This document shows positions 21,659-22,584 of a stretch of DNA of 22,584 nucleotides, in pieces. The stretch comes from an uncultured Collinsella sp. (lineage in GTDB: Bacteria; Actinomycetota; Coriobacteriia; Coriobacteriales; Coriobacteriaceae). Made by a program: the position numbers and the translations under genes. Under the pieces are notes generated by a model. That model did not search any database, was not told where the DNA came from, and worked only from the letters and a program-made list of their open reading frames with translations. The stretch lies in assembly GCA_900547285.1 (NCBI GenBank), contig URGF01000016.1:1-22584 (forward strand), given 5' to 3'. Each line of letters begins with the position of its first letter. The stretch's first letter is position 1.

Positions 21659-22501
21659 CTAACCCAGCAGTTGGTCAAGTGCTACCGCGATACCGTCTTC
21701 GTTGTTGTTGGCGGTCACCATCTGGGCCACGGCCTTGACTTCATCGACAGCGTTACCCATGGCGACGCCGGTACCAGCCCACTCGATCATGGACTTGTCG
21801 TTCTGGCCGTCGCCAAACGAGACGACCTCGCTGGCATCGATGCCGAGCTTGGGCAGGGCACCCTCGAGCGCGCGGGCCTTGTCGATACCGGGCGCCGTGT
21901 ACTCAAAGTACCAGTCAGCCGTAAACATGCCCGAAAGCGTCTGCTTAAAGGGCGCATACATCTCCTCGTGATGCGCCTGCAGGTAGGTCGGATCGCCCGC
22001 CGTCAGCAGCTTGTCCACGGGATAAGCATCAGCGACCTCATGCAGGCTCTCCACCTCGCGAATCTTAAGATCGCACGCGTCGCGCTCATACTTGACGATA
22101 TTCTTCTGCGAGCCGTCAGGCAGCGTGATCATGCAATGGTACGAGTCCTCGACGTGCAAATCGCGACCAAGCGAAATCATAGGGATCACGTCAAAATTAC
22201 GCAGGTGATCAATCAGGCGATGCAATTCGTCGGCAGGCATAGCCTGATCGAACAGCACCTCGTCGGTCTGGGTATCGACCACATGCGCGCCATTAAAGGC
22301 AACTAGCAGACCGTCATGGTTTTGAAGGTCGAGCTCCTGCGCCAAGGCGTGCAGCCCCCATGCGGGACGGCCCGAAGCCAAGATGAGCTTAATGCCCGAC
22401 TCCTGCGCCGCGAGCAGTTTCTCGCGCGTACGCGGGCTGATGACCTTTTGGTCGTTGGTGAGCGTACCGTCGATATCCATTGCGATGGCTTTGATTGCCA
22501 T
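21659..22501 (-). CDS. Cof-type HAD-IIB phosphatase
   Basis: 280 residues from the ATG at 22501, with GGGAGG five bases upstream; the frame extends further but without a ribosome binding site. Motif I AMDIDGTLTND, motif II LASGRPAW, a large C2-type cap (about residues 85-190), and motif IV SFGDGQNDKSMIEWAG with the closing GNAVDEVK are characteristic of the Cof/YidA group, which dephosphorylates sugar phosphates or related metabolites in the cytoplasm. Substrate unknown. It lies upstream of the HAD-IA gene on the same strand, separated by a terminator. Confidence 0.9.
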   Translation of the reverse strand: MAIKAIAMDIDGTLTNDQKVISPRTREKLLAAQESGIKLILASGRPAWGLHALAQELDLQNHDGLLVAFNGAHVVDTQTDEVLFDQAMPADELHRLIDHLRNFDVIPMISLGRDLHVEDSYHCMITLPDGSQKNIVKYERDACDLKIREVESLHEVADAYPVDKLLTAGDPTYLQAHHEEMYAPFKQTLSGMFTADWYFEYTAPGIDKARALEGALPKLGIDASEVVSFGDGQNDKSMIEWAGTGVAMGNAVDEVKAVAQMVTANNNEDGIAVALDQLLG

Positions 22502-22584
22502 ATGTGCCTCCCTGTCATTGAGCAACCTTGTCTGAGCCATCATACAGAACACCCACGGCGGCGCTGTTTGCAACGGGAAAAATG

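Noticed and set aside
22502..22584. Possible promoter for the Cof-type gene (TATGAT with TTGCAA upstream)
   Set aside because: The two hexamers are about 23 bases apart, too far for a sigma-70 promoter; nothing else is supportable in this stretch.

Overview
The window looks like chromosome from a high-GC, gut-type Coriobacteriia relative; Collinsella is my best guess. This rests on overall gene flavour (fermentative L-lactate dehydrogenase, YejK-type nucleoid protein, EttA, SdpRI, strong AGGAGG ribosome binding sites) and a GC-rich coding background. No rRNA, tRNA or CRISPR array was seen.

Layout. 1-7000 (mostly minus strand): a YejK/NdpA nucleoid-associated protein; a DUF2974 (Mbeg1-like) serine hydrolase bracketed by two copies of a palindromic REP-like repeat; L-lactate dehydrogenase; a class I/II aminotransferase; glutamine-dependent NAD+ synthetase. 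7100-11160: an AT-rich, probably transferred minus-strand operon of a DUF2087 protein, an MFS exporter, a 773-residue B12-binding-type radical SAM enzyme and a 36-codon peptide gene, closed by a strong terminator. I read this as a candidate radical-SAM RiPP (modified peptide) pathway; it is the most interesting object here. 11162-11380: a small unknown protein. 11555-13945 (plus strand, host-like GC): a membrane protein with a long Ser/Thr-rich tail and a protein with a LOTUS-like N-terminal domain, a long Pro/Glu/Ala linker and a conserved-looking C-terminal domain. 14000-15600: lower GC, a Tat-exported C10-like cysteine protease overlapping a small lipoprotein, with a nested dyad operator upstream.

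15740-18620: the ABC-F translation factor EttA and an autoregulated SdpR-SdpI-like pair with a clear promoter/operator. Divergent from it, at 18784, is a 28-codon single-helix membrane peptide with its own hairpin. 19078-20672: TcdA (t6A cyclisation) and a TatD-family hydrolase form a plus-strand pair. 20677-20906: a 230-base element with 31-base terminal inverted repeats and three internal hairpins fills the convergent gap. 20936-22501: two HAD phosphatases on the minus strand.

A recurring theme is an intrinsic-terminator-like hairpin placed directly upstream of the next co-directional gene's ribosome binding site (aminotransferase, HAD phosphatase, DUF2974), leaving little room for a promoter.
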